From assembly GCA_964420925.1 (NCBI GenBank), contig CAYQVB010000145.1:1-64000 (forward strand): DNA of 64,000 nt, given 5' to 3'. Of this stretch, positions 28,574-37,728 are shown one piece after another. The notes beneath the pieces are model-generated. The model did no database searches and was not told the origin of the DNA. It saw only the letters and a program-made list of their open reading frames with translations. How positions within the stretch are numbered: position 1 is the first letter of the stretch; each line of letters begins with the position of its first letter. The translations under genes and the position numbers were made by a program. Source of the DNA: JAJEAD01 sp964420925 (GTDB lineage: Bacteria; Pseudomonadota; Gammaproteobacteria; HK1).

Positions 28574-29586
28574 TGCGCGAGCGCGACCCACTCCAGCTCC
28601 CGGTCGCCGGCCTGCTCGCCGCGGCCGCGGTCGCCGCGTGGTTCGGATCCGGCTACTTCGGCAAGGAGCTGCTCGCGGAGATCGCGATCCTCGCGATCTT
28701 CGCGATGAGCCTCGACCTCCTGGTGGGAGTCGCGGGGATGGTGTCCCTGGGTCACGCCGGCTTCCTGGCGCTCGGCGCCTACTCGACCGCCGCCGCCACT
28801 GTGTTCTGGGGCTGGCCGCCGATGGCCGCGCTAGTGTTCTCGGTGGCGGTCGCGGGCACGTGCTCGCTCGGTGTGGGCCTGTTCGCGGTCCGTCTGGGCG
28901 GCGTCTTCTTCATCATGATCACGCTCGCGATCGGGCAGATGTTCTACGCCTACTTCTTCAAAGCCCGGGCCTTCGGCGGAGACAACGGGATGGCGGGAAC
29001 CCCGCGATTCGATCTCTCACCTCTCGGCCTGGAGACCGGCGACCCCGCGGTGTTCTCGGTGCTCATGGTGGCGCTCGCGGTGGCGGTCTACTTCGCCCTG
29101 CTGCTCCTGGTGCGCTCTCCCTTCGGGACCATGCTCACCGCCATCCACCAGAACGAGAGCCGCCTCGCCTCCCTCGGTTGCCCGGTGCTCCGCTACAAGC
29201 TGACCGCATTCGGTGTGGCGGGCGCGATAGCCGGCCTCGCCGGCGCCCTGATGGCGCAGCACACCGGATTCGTGTCGCCCGATCTCGCCTTCTGGACCCT
29301 CTCCGGCGAGGCCCTGATCATCGTCATTCTCGGCGGCAGCGGCAGCCTCGTCGGCGCCGCGGGCGGGGCGGCGGTGTTCGTGCTGCTGCGCGACCACCTG
29401 AGCGACGGCTCCTTCTGGCGAGGCCTGTACTTGCCTGAAGACATCGCGAACCACTGGCAGCTCGTCATGGGGCTGTTCTTCATCGCGGTCGTGCTGCTTG
29501 CGAGGGACGGGCTCTACGGGCGCCTGTCCTGGGCCGTGGAACGCGTGCGCTCGGCCTGGCGCGACCGCGGGAGCGGCAAGGCGTGA
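28573..29586 (+). CDS. livM: Branched-chain-type ABC permease LivM
   Basis: A 337-residue inner-membrane permease with about nine to ten helices. LDLLVGVAGMVSLGHAGFLALGAY and AIAGLAGALMAQHTGFVSP are LivM hallmarks. ATG 28573 shares one base with the livH stop, and its own stop overlaps the GTG of livG, so translation is coupled through the operon. The C-terminus is a short amphipathic, Arg-rich tail. Confidence 0.92.
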   Translation: MRERDPLQLPVAGLLAAAAVAAWFGSGYFGKELLAEIAILAIFAMSLDLLVGVAGMVSLGHAGFLALGAYSTAAATVFWGWPPMAALVFSVAVAGTCSLGVGLFAVRLGGVFFIMITLAIGQMFYAYFFKARAFGGDNGMAGTPRFDLSPLGLETGDPAVFSVLMVALAVAVYFALLLLVRSPFGTMLTAIHQNESRLASLGCPVLRYKLTAFGVAGAIAGLAGALMAQHTGFVSPDLAFWTLSGEALIIVILGGSGSLVGAAGGAAVFVLLRDHLSDGSFWRGLYLPEDIANHWQLVMGLFFIAVVLLARDGLYGRLSWAVERVRSAWRDRGSGKA

Positions 29587-30332
29587 GCGAGGCCGTGTTC
29601 CGGGCGACGGGGCTTCGCAAGTCCTTCGGGTCGCTGCGCGTCACCGATGACGTCTCGCTCGATCTGCCCGCGGGCCGGCGGCACGGGCTGATCGGCCCGA
29701 ACGGCGCCGGCAAGACCACGCTCTTCGACCTCATCACGGGCGAGGTCGAAGCCGACGCGGGAGAGGTCTTCCTCGGCGGCCGCTGCCTGAATGGCGCCTC
29801 ACCGCACGCCAGGGCGCGAGCGGGGCTGGCACGGAGCTTCCAGCGCAACAATCTCTTCCCGGGGTTGACGGTCCGCGAGAATCTGACTCTCGCCTGCGCG
29901 CTGAAGCAGCGCATAGGCCACGTCTTCTGGCGTCGCTCGGCAAGCTTCCCCGGATTGCGGGAAGAAGCCGAAGCGAACGCCGAGCGCCTGGGGCTCGCCG
30001 ACCATCTCGGCCAGCGGGTCGCCACTCTCGCCTACGGCACTCAGCGCCAGCTCGAGATCGGCCTCGCGCTGGTGCAGGAACCCCTCCTGCTGCTCCTCGA
30101 CGAACCGACCGCGGGGATGAGCCCCGAGGAGACCGCCGGCATTCTCGAACTGCTCTCCTCCCTGCCCGAGGCGCTGACGCTGCTCATCATCGAGCACGAC
30201 ATGGACGTCATCTTCGGCCTGGCGGAGCGCATCACGGTGCTCGACTACGGGCGGGTGCTCCTCGAAGGCACCCCGGCCGAAGTGCGGAACTCGGACAAGG
30301 TGCGCCGGCGCTATCTCGGGACGGCCCACTGA
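29583..30332 (+). CDS. livG: Branched-chain-type ABC ATP-binding protein LivG
   Basis: A 249-residue ATPase. Walker A GPNGAGKTT, the LivG-specific RSFQRNNLFPGLTVREN region, a degenerate signature loop (TLAYGTQRQLEIG instead of LSGGQ), Walker B LLLLDEPTAGMSP and the switch IIEHDMDVIFGLAERI are all seen. The start is a GTG overlapping the livM stop. The signature change is usual for LivG proteins. Confidence 0.93.
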   Translation: MSEAVFRATGLRKSFGSLRVTDDVSLDLPAGRRHGLIGPNGAGKTTLFDLITGEVEADAGEVFLGGRCLNGASPHARARAGLARSFQRNNLFPGLTVRENLTLACALKQRIGHVFWRRSASFPGLREEAEANAERLGLADHLGQRVATLAYGTQRQLEIGLALVQEPLLLLLDEPTAGMSPEETAGILELLSSLPEALTLLIIEHDMDVIFGLAERITVLDYGRVLLEGTPAEVRNSDKVRRRYLGTAH

Positions 30333-31045
30333 TGGCGGACGAGGCACTGCTCCGGGTCGAGGCGCTCGACGCCTACTACGGCCGCAGCCACGTTCTGCAG
30401 AGCCTCTCGATCGAGGTGGAGAATGCCAGCGTGGTCGCCCTCCTCGGGCGCAACGGCGCCGGCAAGTCCACGACGCTCAAGGCGATCATGGGCATCGTGG
30501 CCCCGGCGCGGGGCAGCATTCACTTCGACGGCGAGGCGATCCACGAGCTGGCATCCCACCGGATCGCGCGCCGGGGCATCGCCTACGTGCCCGAGGACCG
30601 CGGCATCTTTCCCTCCCTCACGGTGGAAGAGCACCTGACCTTGAGTCCGCGGCGAGGTGCGGCAAGCGGTCCTTCCTCCCATGAAGCCATCTACGAGCAG
30701 TTCCCCGTCCTCGCGGACCGGCGCCGCCACCGCGGCAACGAGCTGAGCGGAGGCGAGCAGCAGATGCTCGCGATCGCGCGCGCGCTCACCCAGGCACCGC
30801 GCCTGCTCATCCTCGACGAGCCCACCGAGGGGCTCGCGCCCATCGTGGTCGAGAGCATCGCCCGCATCGTCCACTCCCTGAAGGCGGCGGGCCTGACGAT
30901 GCTTCTGGTCGAGCAGAACTGTCCCTTCGCGATCGGCCTCTCGGAGCGGATCTACGTGCTCGGCAAGGGCCGGGTGCAATGGGAAGGCGGTCCCAACGCG
31001 CTCGACGCGAGCCCCGACGTGACCGCGACCTGGCTGGGGGTCTAA
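30332..31045 (+). CDS. livF: Branched-chain-type ABC ATP-binding protein LivF
   Basis: A 237-residue ATPase with Walker A GRNGAGKSTTL, signature LSGGEQQMLAIARAL, Walker B LLILDEPTEGLAP and the LivF sequence YVPEDRGIFPSLTVEEHL. ATG 30332 overlaps the livG stop by one base. It is the last gene of the importer operon; a REP-like palindrome lies about 125 bp further on. Confidence 0.93.
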   Translation: MADEALLRVEALDAYYGRSHVLQSLSIEVENASVVALLGRNGAGKSTTLKAIMGIVAPARGSIHFDGEAIHELASHRIARRGIAYVPEDRGIFPSLTVEEHLTLSPRRGAASGPSSHEAIYEQFPVLADRRRHRGNELSGGEQQMLAIARALTQAPRLLILDEPTEGLAPIVVESIARIVHSLKAAGLTMLLVEQNCPFAIGLSERIYVLGKGRVQWEGGPNALDASPDVTATWLGV

Positions 31046-31168
31046 GGGGGTGGCAATGTAGGGTGCCAGGCCAAGCACTGCGTCGGTGGCCGGGACCGGC
31101 AGCCGATGTCCACCGATTCCAGCCCGGCACCGCGCTCACTCCGTGTACCGGGCAGCCAAGAGGAGTTC

Positions 31169-31215
31169 AACCCCTGGGGGTCAGACAGGGGTTAAATTGG
31201 GGGACAGATTCACCG
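31169..31215. repeat. REP-like palindrome with GGGGACAGATTC tail
   Basis: AACCCCTG (31169-31176) and CAGGGGTT (31186-31193) are a perfect 8-bp inverted repeat, followed by TTAAATTGGGGGACAGATTC. This combination resembles the palindromic sequences mobilised by REP-associated Y1 transposases in gammaproteobacteria. It ends just before the ribosome site of the DUF3179 gene and may lie in its 5' UTR. No transposase gene is near. Confidence 0.5.
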
Positions 31216-31235
31216 CCCGAGATCAGGAGATTCAC

Positions 31236-32606
31236 ATGCCAGCCCGCCGCAACGTCTTTGTAGCGTTTTGGGTCCTTCTCATGCTGGCGTCTGCCGCCCT
31301 CCCGTCTCGGGCCGAAGTCGGCGAGCGCGCCGTCGCCCGGGCATTCCTCACCCTCGTTGCGGGAGAAGAGCAGGACATGTCTGGCGCAGTGGAATTGATC
31401 AGGTCGACGTGGAAACCGTCATATCTGCCGATGGCGCTCGATGTGCTGCGCCTGATCCGCAGTCCCGCCGCCTCCGTCGCCCTCATGCACACCATGCAGA
31501 CCGAAGTCGGCGTCGAGCACGGTTACGATCTCGGCGCATGGCAGCGAGGGATGTGGCGCGCGCCGGAGGAGAGGCATCCGCGCTACGCGGCATTCAAGGG
31601 CGCCCTCTACAGCTACATCGACCCGCGCTTCTCGGCCTACTTCGACGAGGTGGGCGAACCTCTGATACGTCTCGACGAGATCGTCTGGGGCGGCGTCAGG
31701 CAGGACGGCATTCCGCCGCTGCGAAACCCGGCAATGCTCGCCGCGGCCGACGCCGACTACCTCGAAGACGATCACATCGTGTTCGGCATCTCGGTCAACG
31801 GCGATGCCCGGGCCTATCCGAAACGGATCCTCGGCTGGCACGAGATGTTCGTCGACACGGTCGGCGGAGTGCCGGTCGCCGGCGTGTACTGCACGCTCTG
31901 CGGCACCGTGATCCTCTACCGTACCGAGCACGAGGGAGTGAACCACGCGCTCGGCACGAGCGGCTTCCTCTACCGTTCCAACAAGCTCATGTACGACCAG
32001 GCCACCCAGTCGCTGTGGAGCACGATGCGGGGAACGCCGGTGGTCGGGCCACTCGCGGGCAAGGGCATCGTGCTCGACCGGGGCAGCGTAGTCACCACCA
32101 CCTGGGGCGAGTGGCGGCGGCGCCATGCCGACACGAGGGTGCTCTCGCTCGACACCGGTCACCAGCGCGACTACGCCGAAGGGGCCGCCTACCGGGACTA
32201 CTTCGCGACCGACGAAGTGATGTTCACGATCCCCGTCTTCGACTCGCGGCTCAAGAACAAGGATGAGGTGTTCACGGTGCTGCTGGCCTCGCATCCCGAT
32301 CGACCGCTCGCGATATCGGCCGACTTCCTCGCCGCGAATCCCGTGCATCACGAGACGATCGAAGACACCGCGTTCGTGGTGCTCACCGACCCGTCCGGGG
32401 CCAACCGCGCCTACGCGAGCGAAGACGTGACATTCATCGGATACGACGGCGACCGCAGCGTGCGGGACGGCGAAGGCGGAAAGTGGACGATGAACGAGCA
32501 CGCCCTCAGCGCCGAGGACGGCCGCGTGCTCCACCGCATCCCGGCGCAGCGCGCCTTCTGGTTCGGCTGGTACGGCGCGTTCCCCCACACGCGCTTGGTG
32601 CATTGA
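31236..32606 (+). CDS. Exported DUF3179-domain protein
   Basis: A 456-residue protein with a Sec signal peptide (residues 1-25, cleavage near PSRAE). The main part is a DUF3179 domain: DARAYPKRILGWHEMF, then GVYCTLCGTVILYR with a CxxC pair, and STMRGTPVVGPLAGKG. The function of this family is not known; the CxxC pair could bind metal or act in redox chemistry in the periplasm. AGGAGA lies five bases before the ATG. It is isolated between the liv operon and a nucleoside hydrolase, with a REP-like palindrome just upstream. Confidence 0.88.
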   Translation: MPARRNVFVAFWVLLMLASAALPSRAEVGERAVARAFLTLVAGEEQDMSGAVELIRSTWKPSYLPMALDVLRLIRSPAASVALMHTMQTEVGVEHGYDLGAWQRGMWRAPEERHPRYAAFKGALYSYIDPRFSAYFDEVGEPLIRLDEIVWGGVRQDGIPPLRNPAMLAAADADYLEDDHIVFGISVNGDARAYPKRILGWHEMFVDTVGGVPVAGVYCTLCGTVILYRTEHEGVNHALGTSGFLYRSNKLMYDQATQSLWSTMRGTPVVGPLAGKGIVLDRGSVVTTTWGEWRRRHADTRVLSLDTGHQRDYAEGAAYRDYFATDEVMFTIPVFDSRLKNKDEVFTVLLASHPDRPLAISADFLAANPVHHETIEDTAFVVLTDPSGANRAYASEDVTFIGYDGDRSVRDGEGGKWTMNEHALSAEDGRVLHRIPAQRAFWFGWYGAFPHTRLVH

Positions 32607-32667
32607 CGCCCGGCACTCCTCCCACCCTGCGATTCTCATTCCGAATCCCGGGCTGAGCGAAAACACC

Positions 32668-33675
32668 GTGGCGCGCAATTCCGAGAGTAGCGCAGCCGGA
32701 TCGGAGCGCAGCGCGGCGTTGCCCGTGATCCTCGACTGCGATACCGGCCACGACGACGCGATGGCGATCCTGCTCGCGGCGCGCACGCTCGACTTGCGGG
32801 GGGTGACCACGGTGCATGGCAACGCGACCGTCGAGCTCACCACCGTCAACACCTGCAAGGTCCTGGAGCTCGCGGGCCTCGACGACGTTCCGATTGCGGT
32901 CGGGGCGGCGCAGTCGCTGAAGCGGCGGATCTCCCACGCTCCCGGAGTGCACGGCGTCACCGGGATGGACGGCCCCGATCTGCCCCCGCCCTCCATCCAG
33001 CCCGTCGCGGAGACCGCGCTCGAGCTCATCGCCCGGACCGCGGCCGAAGTGGACGGTCTGCACCTCATCGCGACCGGACCGCTCACCAACATCGCCGCTG
33101 CGCTCCAGGCCGGCGGCGAGGAGCTGGCGACGCGCATCGCCGGGCTCAGCCTGATGGGGGGCTCGACCGGGCAGGGCAATGCGAGCGCGGCAGCCGAGTT
33201 CAACGTCTGGGCGGACCCGGAGGCGGCCGACGTGGTGTTCCGAAGCGGTGTTCCCATCAGGATGGTGGGCCTGAACGTGACCCGCCAGGTTCCGGCCACG
33301 CCTGGACACCGGCAGCGCGTCCGTGCGCTCGGCACGCGTGCCGCGGTCGCGGTTGCGGAGCTGCTCGACTTCTTCAGCGAGCAACTCGAGCAACGCTACG
33401 GGCTGCCGGGCGCATCCATGCACGATCCGCTCGCGGTCTCGGCGCTCGCCGACCCGCAGGTGCTGCGATTCGAGTCGATGCAGGTCGACATCGAGCTCGC
33501 AGGCGAGCACACCCGCGGCATGACGGTGTGCGACTATCGCCACCTTTCTGCGGAGTCCGCCGGCATGACGCGGCAGCGCGACCCGCTCGGACGCCCGAAC
33601 GCCGAGGTCGCGGTCGCCGTGGACGCCGAGCGCTTCTGGGAACGATTCGTCGAAGTGCTGACGACCTACCCATGA
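32668..33675 (+). CDS. Nucleoside hydrolase (inosine/uridine-preferring family)
   Basis: A 335-residue nucleoside N-ribohydrolase. The Ca2+-binding N-terminal motif is present as DCDTGHDDAMAILLA (usual DTDPGxDDA), and FNVWADPEAADVVF and MHDPLAV provide the other conserved Asn/Asp residues. It would split nucleosides to base and ribose. It starts at a GTG and its stop overlaps the ATG of an M20 peptidase gene, so the two are coupled, an uncommon pairing that suggests one substrate processed in two steps or simple salvage. Confidence 0.92.
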   Translation: MARNSESSAAGSERSAALPVILDCDTGHDDAMAILLAARTLDLRGVTTVHGNATVELTTVNTCKVLELAGLDDVPIAVGAAQSLKRRISHAPGVHGVTGMDGPDLPPPSIQPVAETALELIARTAAEVDGLHLIATGPLTNIAAALQAGGEELATRIAGLSLMGGSTGQGNASAAAEFNVWADPEAADVVFRSGVPIRMVGLNVTRQVPATPGHRQRVRALGTRAAVAVAELLDFFSEQLEQRYGLPGASMHDPLAVSALADPQVLRFESMQVDIELAGEHTRGMTVCDYRHLSAESAGMTRQRDPLGRPNAEVAVAVDAERFWERFVEVLTTYP

Positions 33676-34832
33676 GCAGCCCCCGACCCAACCGACCCGA
33701 ATACGACGCCGACGAGATCCTGGAAGGCATCCGGACCTGGGTCTTCGTCGAGAGTCCCACCCACTTCCCCGAGGGCGTCAACCGCGTCATGGACCTCGCA
33801 GAGCGGGAAATGCTCTCCCTCGGCGCCGCCATCGAACGCGAGTCCGGCGGCGAGGACTACGGCGACCTCCTCACCGCGCGCATACCGGGCGAGTCCGAGG
33901 GTCCCGGAGTCCTGGTGCTGGGTCACCTCGACACCGTGCACATGGTGGGGACGCTCGGGCGCGAGCTGCCCTTTCGGCGCGAGGGCGACCGCGTCTACGG
34001 CCCCGGAATCTACGACATGAAGGGCGGGATGTACTCCGCCTGCTACGCGCTCCGGCAACTGCTGCGCGCCGGAAGCACGCCGAAGCTGCCGGTGACCTTC
34101 ATGTTCGTCCCCAACGAGGAGGTCGGGAGCCCCACCACTCGCAGCCGCATCGAGGCGGAGGCGAAGCGCCACCACTACGTGCTCGTCCCGGAGCCCGCCA
34201 AGGGAGGCAAGCTGGTCACGGGACGTCACGCCATCGCGCGATTCCGGGTGAAGGTCCGCGGCCGTCCCTCCCACGCCGGCTCGACGCTTTCCCGGGGCCG
34301 GAGCGCCATTCGGGAGATGGCCGAGCAGATCCTCGTCATCGAAGGCATGAGCGACCACGAGGCGGGAGTGACCTTGAGCGTCGGCATCGTCCACGGCGGC
34401 ACCTTCGTCAACGTCGTGCCGATCGAGTGCGAGGCCGAGGTGCTGGCGGTCCTGCCCACGCCCCAGGACATCGAGCGCATCAGCGCCGCGATGATGGCGC
34501 TCGAACCCATCAATCCGGACGTCGGCGTGGTCGTCGAAGCCGGATCCCTTCGGCCGATCTTCGCACCCCACGTCAAGGTGATGGATCTCTACGCCCGGGC
34601 CGAGGGGCTCGCAAGGGACATCGGCTTCAACCCGGGACACGGGAGCTTCGGCGGTGGCAGCGACGGAAACTTCACGGGCGCCCTCGGACTTGCCACGCTC
34701 GATGGCCTGGGTCCCTGCGGCGACGGCGCCCATACCCACGACGAGTACATCCTGTACTCGTCACTGGTGCCGAGAGCGCGTCTGCTGGCCGGCCTGCTCG
34801 AGACGCTGGACGTGCCCGAAGAGCCGGCCTGA
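33672..34832 (+). CDS. M20-family metallopeptidase (carboxypeptidase G2-like)
   Basis: A 386-residue zinc exopeptidase or amidohydrolase. Metal-binding motifs VLGHLDTVH, GPGIYDMKGG, PNEEVGS and a C-terminal GDGAHTHDEY are in order, with the small dimerisation domain between. The closest pattern is the glutamate carboxypeptidase/ArgE/DapE group. There is no signal peptide, so it is cytoplasmic. ATG 33672 overlaps the nucleoside hydrolase stop by four bases (ATGA). It converges on the aminotransferase gene, with 17 bp between stops. Confidence 0.92.
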   Translation: MSSPRPNRPEYDADEILEGIRTWVFVESPTHFPEGVNRVMDLAEREMLSLGAAIERESGGEDYGDLLTARIPGESEGPGVLVLGHLDTVHMVGTLGRELPFRREGDRVYGPGIYDMKGGMYSACYALRQLLRAGSTPKLPVTFMFVPNEEVGSPTTRSRIEAEAKRHHYVLVPEPAKGGKLVTGRHAIARFRVKVRGRPSHAGSTLSRGRSAIREMAEQILVIEGMSDHEAGVTLSVGIVHGGTFVNVVPIECEAEVLAVLPTPQDIERISAAMMALEPINPDVGVVVEAGSLRPIFAPHVKVMDLYARAEGLARDIGFNPGHGSFGGGSDGNFTGALGLATLDGLGPCGDGAHTHDEYILYSSLVPRARLLAGLLETLDVPEEPA

Positions 34833-34849
34833 CGCGCTCGCTCAGCCCC

Positions 34850-35782
34850 TCAGACCGCGTCGTAATCCACCGGGGTGGCGTGCCAGCCCTCCTCGTGCTT
34901 GCGCCAGTAGAGGCTCTTCAGCCGCTCGGAGAGGAGGCCGGGCCGGCCATTGCCCATCACCCGGTTGTCGACCTGCACGATGGGCATGATGCCACCCGCG
35001 GTGCTGGAGAGGAACACTTCGTCCGCCTCGCGCAGCTCATCCGGGGTGACCCGCCCGAGCTCGTAGGGGATTTCGAGCTCCTCGCAAAGCTCCTGCACTG
35101 AGCGCCGCGTGATGCCTTCGAGCACGGTGCCTCCCGGTGAGACCACGCGCCCGTCGCTCACGCAGAACACGTTGAAGCCGGGACCCTCGGACACGTAGCC
35201 CTCGGGATCGACGAGGACCGCGGTGTCGGCGCCCTGCTCCACCGCCTGGAAGAGCCCTCTCGTCAAGTCTCCCCAGTGGAAGTTCTTGACCGTGGGGTCG
35301 ACCGAATGGGGCGAGATTCGCGGCACGTCCGAGATGATGAGACGGGCGCCGCGCTCCTGGATCTCGGGGGACAGGACCCAGATGAAAGGCACCGCGTAGA
35401 GGATGAGGCGATTCCGGCAGGTGCGGGGGTCGCGCGATCCGGGTGCGGGGTAGCCACGGGTGCAGACCATGTCGACATAGGCGTCGCGCAGGCCGCTGAG
35501 ACGCACGACGTGGATGAGGGCCTCGCGCAAGTGCTCGCGGTCGAGCCCCGGATCGAGGCGAAGCGCCGCGCAGGAGGCCCGGAATCGGTCCAGGTGATCC
35601 TCGAGGCGGAAGAAGCTGCCCTTCCACACGTGCACCACGTCGTAGGTCACGTCCGAACGGCTGAAGCCCCAGTCGAGCACCGAGACCTGCGCCTCGGAGA
35701 CCGGGACGAACTCGCCGTCCACGAAGGCCGCGCCATCGGAAAAGTCGACACCGGGAGTGATGTTCAATGCCGCTTGCGCCAT
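34850..35782 (-). CDS. Class IV aminotransferase (BCAT/D-amino acid transaminase-like)
   Basis: A 310-residue fold-type IV PLP enzyme. The PLP Lys is in DPTVKNFHWGDLTRG (near residue 165), and YVSEGPGFNVFCV and GGTVLEGITRRSV are family motifs. Substrate could be branched-chain amino acids, D-amino acids or amines; the sequence does not decide. ATG 35782 is chosen because it gives a normal N-terminus for the family. The upstream 320 bp, shared with the divergent GMC gene, hold no other gene. Confidence 0.9.
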   Translation of the reverse strand: MAQAALNITPGVDFSDGAAFVDGEFVPVSEAQVSVLDWGFSRSDVTYDVVHVWKGSFFRLEDHLDRFRASCAALRLDPGLDREHLREALIHVVRLSGLRDAYVDMVCTRGYPAPGSRDPRTCRNRLILYAVPFIWVLSPEIQERGARLIISDVPRISPHSVDPTVKNFHWGDLTRGLFQAVEQGADTAVLVDPEGYVSEGPGFNVFCVSDGRVVSPGGTVLEGITRRSVQELCEELEIPYELGRVTPDELREADEVFLSSTAGGIMPIVQVDNRVMGNGRPGLLSERLKSLYWRKHEEGWHATPVDYDAV

Positions 35783-36102
35783 GAGTGAGTCCGTCCTGCG
35801 ATGGATGCAGGGCGAGAGACTAACCCCTGGCGCGCACGACTGCACGGGCCATCGCCCGCTCGGGGGCATCCGCAACCGCCCGAGCCGGAAGACGCCCTCG
35901 ATCGCGGGAATGGTGAGGTCGACCCCCGGGGCGGCCTTCCCTCCTTTCCGCGAAGCTCGCTCCCGTGGAGGCAGAGAGCGGAACCCGACCCGCCCCTGCG
36001 CTGCGCGCGCTGCCGGGCGCCCGGCATCGGCGACGAGAATCCCCGGCCGGGCATCTACAATGCGACGCGGGACGACGAGCATCCGGGTCGCCGCGTATCG
36101 TC
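35783..36102. other. Divergent intergenic region, aminotransferase / GMC oxidoreductase
   Basis: 320 bp between divergent genes. Open frames in all directions here are short, lack family similarity and differ from the start choices above. I see no clear promoter or repeat. Confidence 0.35.
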
Positions 36103-37728
36103 ATGACGGAGTTCGACTACATCATCGTCGGCGCCGGGTCCGCCGGTGGAGTGTTGGCCGCGCGCCTGAGCGAAGACCCGGAGCTGCGGGTGTTGCTCAT
36201 CGAGGCCGGAGGACGGACGGATCACTGGTCGATCCGCATGCCGGCGGCGCTGGCCGCACATTTCGAGGGCGGTCCGTGGAACTGGTGCTTCTACTCGGTA
36301 CCGCAGAAGCACCTGGCCGGGCGCCGCATCTTTCAGCCGCGCGGCAAGGGGCTCGGCGGATCGTCCGCCATCAACGGCATGGCCTACATTCGAGGTCATG
36401 CCCGAGATTACGAGCGCTGGGCCGCGGACGGCGCCCCCGGCTGGTCCTACGCGGAAGTCCTGCCCTACTTCAAGCGCGGTGAGCGCCACAGCCGGGGCGA
36501 AGACGCCTGGCGCGGCGACAAGGGTCCTCTGGCCACCGTGTGCTACGGAGCCGTCGATCCGATCAACCGGGCATTCGTCGACGCCGGCGCCGAAGCGGGA
36601 TTCCCCGTTACGCAGGACGTGAACGGCTGGCAGCAGGAAGGCTTCGGTCCCTTCGACATGAACATCGACCGGGGCGAGCGCGCGAGCACCGCGCACGCTT
36701 ACCTCGGTCCGGCGAAGGCAAGAGCGAATCTCGGCATTCGTACCGACAGCGTGGTCACCAGGATCCTTCTGGACGGCCGCCGGGCACGCGGCGTCGAGCT
36801 CTGTTCGCGCGGCGGCAACGAGGCCCTTCGGGCCGAGAGAGAGGTCATTCTGAGCGCCGGCGCCTTCCAGTCCCCCCAGTTGCTCATGCTCTCGGGGATA
36901 GGTCCCGCGGACCACCTGCGCGACCACTCGATCCCGGTGACGCACGACCTGCCCGGCGTCGGCGGCAACCTCCAGGACCACCTCGAAGTGCACATGCAGT
37001 GGCGGGCGGAGAAACGTCACACCCGCAATCGATTCTCCGGTCCGCTCGCAAGGATGGCGGTCGGCGCACGGTGGTTTGTGACCCGCGACGGTGTCTGCGC
37101 CTCGACCCAGGTCGAGGTCGGCGCCTTCACGCGCACCTCGCCCCAGATCCCGCATCCCGACATCCAGTACCACTTCTTTCCCCTCCTGCTGGAGGGATGG
37201 AAGCCGAGCCGCGCTCGCGGCGGGTTCTGCCTGTGCGTCGGCACCCTGCGAGAGCACAGTCGCGGGACGGTGCGCCTGGCTTCGGCCGATCCTTCGCATG
37301 CACCCCTGATCGACTTCAACTTCCTCGACGATCCTCGCGATCTCGACGATCTGCGAACCTGCGTGCATCAGGCCCGCGAGGTAGTGTCCCAGCGGGCCTT
37401 CGACCCCTTTCGAGGCGATGCGGTGCCGCCCTGGGCTTCCGCCGCCGACGATGGGGCGATCGATGCCCTGATTCGGGAAACGGCGGAGAGTGCATACCAT
37501 CCCTGCGGAACCTGCAAGATGGGTACGGACTCGCTGTCCGTCGTGGATCCGCAGTGTCGGGTTCACGGGGTGGAGAACCTGCGCGTCGTCGACAGCTCGA
37601 TCATCCCCTCCATCGTGAGCGGAAATCTCAACGCGCCCACCATGATGATCGGCGAGAAGGCTTCCGACCTGATCCTCGGCCGGGAGCCGCTGCCGCCTTC
37701 CAATGCGGGATATCACGACGCCGTCTGA
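36103..37728 (+). CDS. GMC-family FAD oxidoreductase
   Basis: A 541-residue glucose-methanol-choline oxidoreductase. It has the FAD motif YIIVGAGSAGGVLAARLSED, the GMC signature around GKGLGGSSAINGMAYIRG, ILSAGAFQSPQLLMLSGIGP, and the active-site His in YHPCGTCKMG with a second conserved position near NLNAPTMMIGE. Relatives oxidise choline or other alcohols. Choline would link to the one-carbon region downstream, but BetA identity cannot be claimed. ATG 36103 fits the family start. Its end overlaps the glycerophosphodiesterase gene by 26 bp. Confidence 0.92.
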   Translation: MTEFDYIIVGAGSAGGVLAARLSEDPELRVLLIEAGGRTDHWSIRMPAALAAHFEGGPWNWCFYSVPQKHLAGRRIFQPRGKGLGGSSAINGMAYIRGHARDYERWAADGAPGWSYAEVLPYFKRGERHSRGEDAWRGDKGPLATVCYGAVDPINRAFVDAGAEAGFPVTQDVNGWQQEGFGPFDMNIDRGERASTAHAYLGPAKARANLGIRTDSVVTRILLDGRRARGVELCSRGGNEALRAEREVILSAGAFQSPQLLMLSGIGPADHLRDHSIPVTHDLPGVGGNLQDHLEVHMQWRAEKRHTRNRFSGPLARMAVGARWFVTRDGVCASTQVEVGAFTRTSPQIPHPDIQYHFFPLLLEGWKPSRARGGFCLCVGTLREHSRGTVRLASADPSHAPLIDFNFLDDPRDLDDLRTCVHQAREVVSQRAFDPFRGDAVPPWASAADDGAIDALIRETAESAYHPCGTCKMGTDSLSVVDPQCRVHGVENLRVVDSSIIPSIVSGNLNAPTMMIGEKASDLILGREPLPPSNAGYHDAV

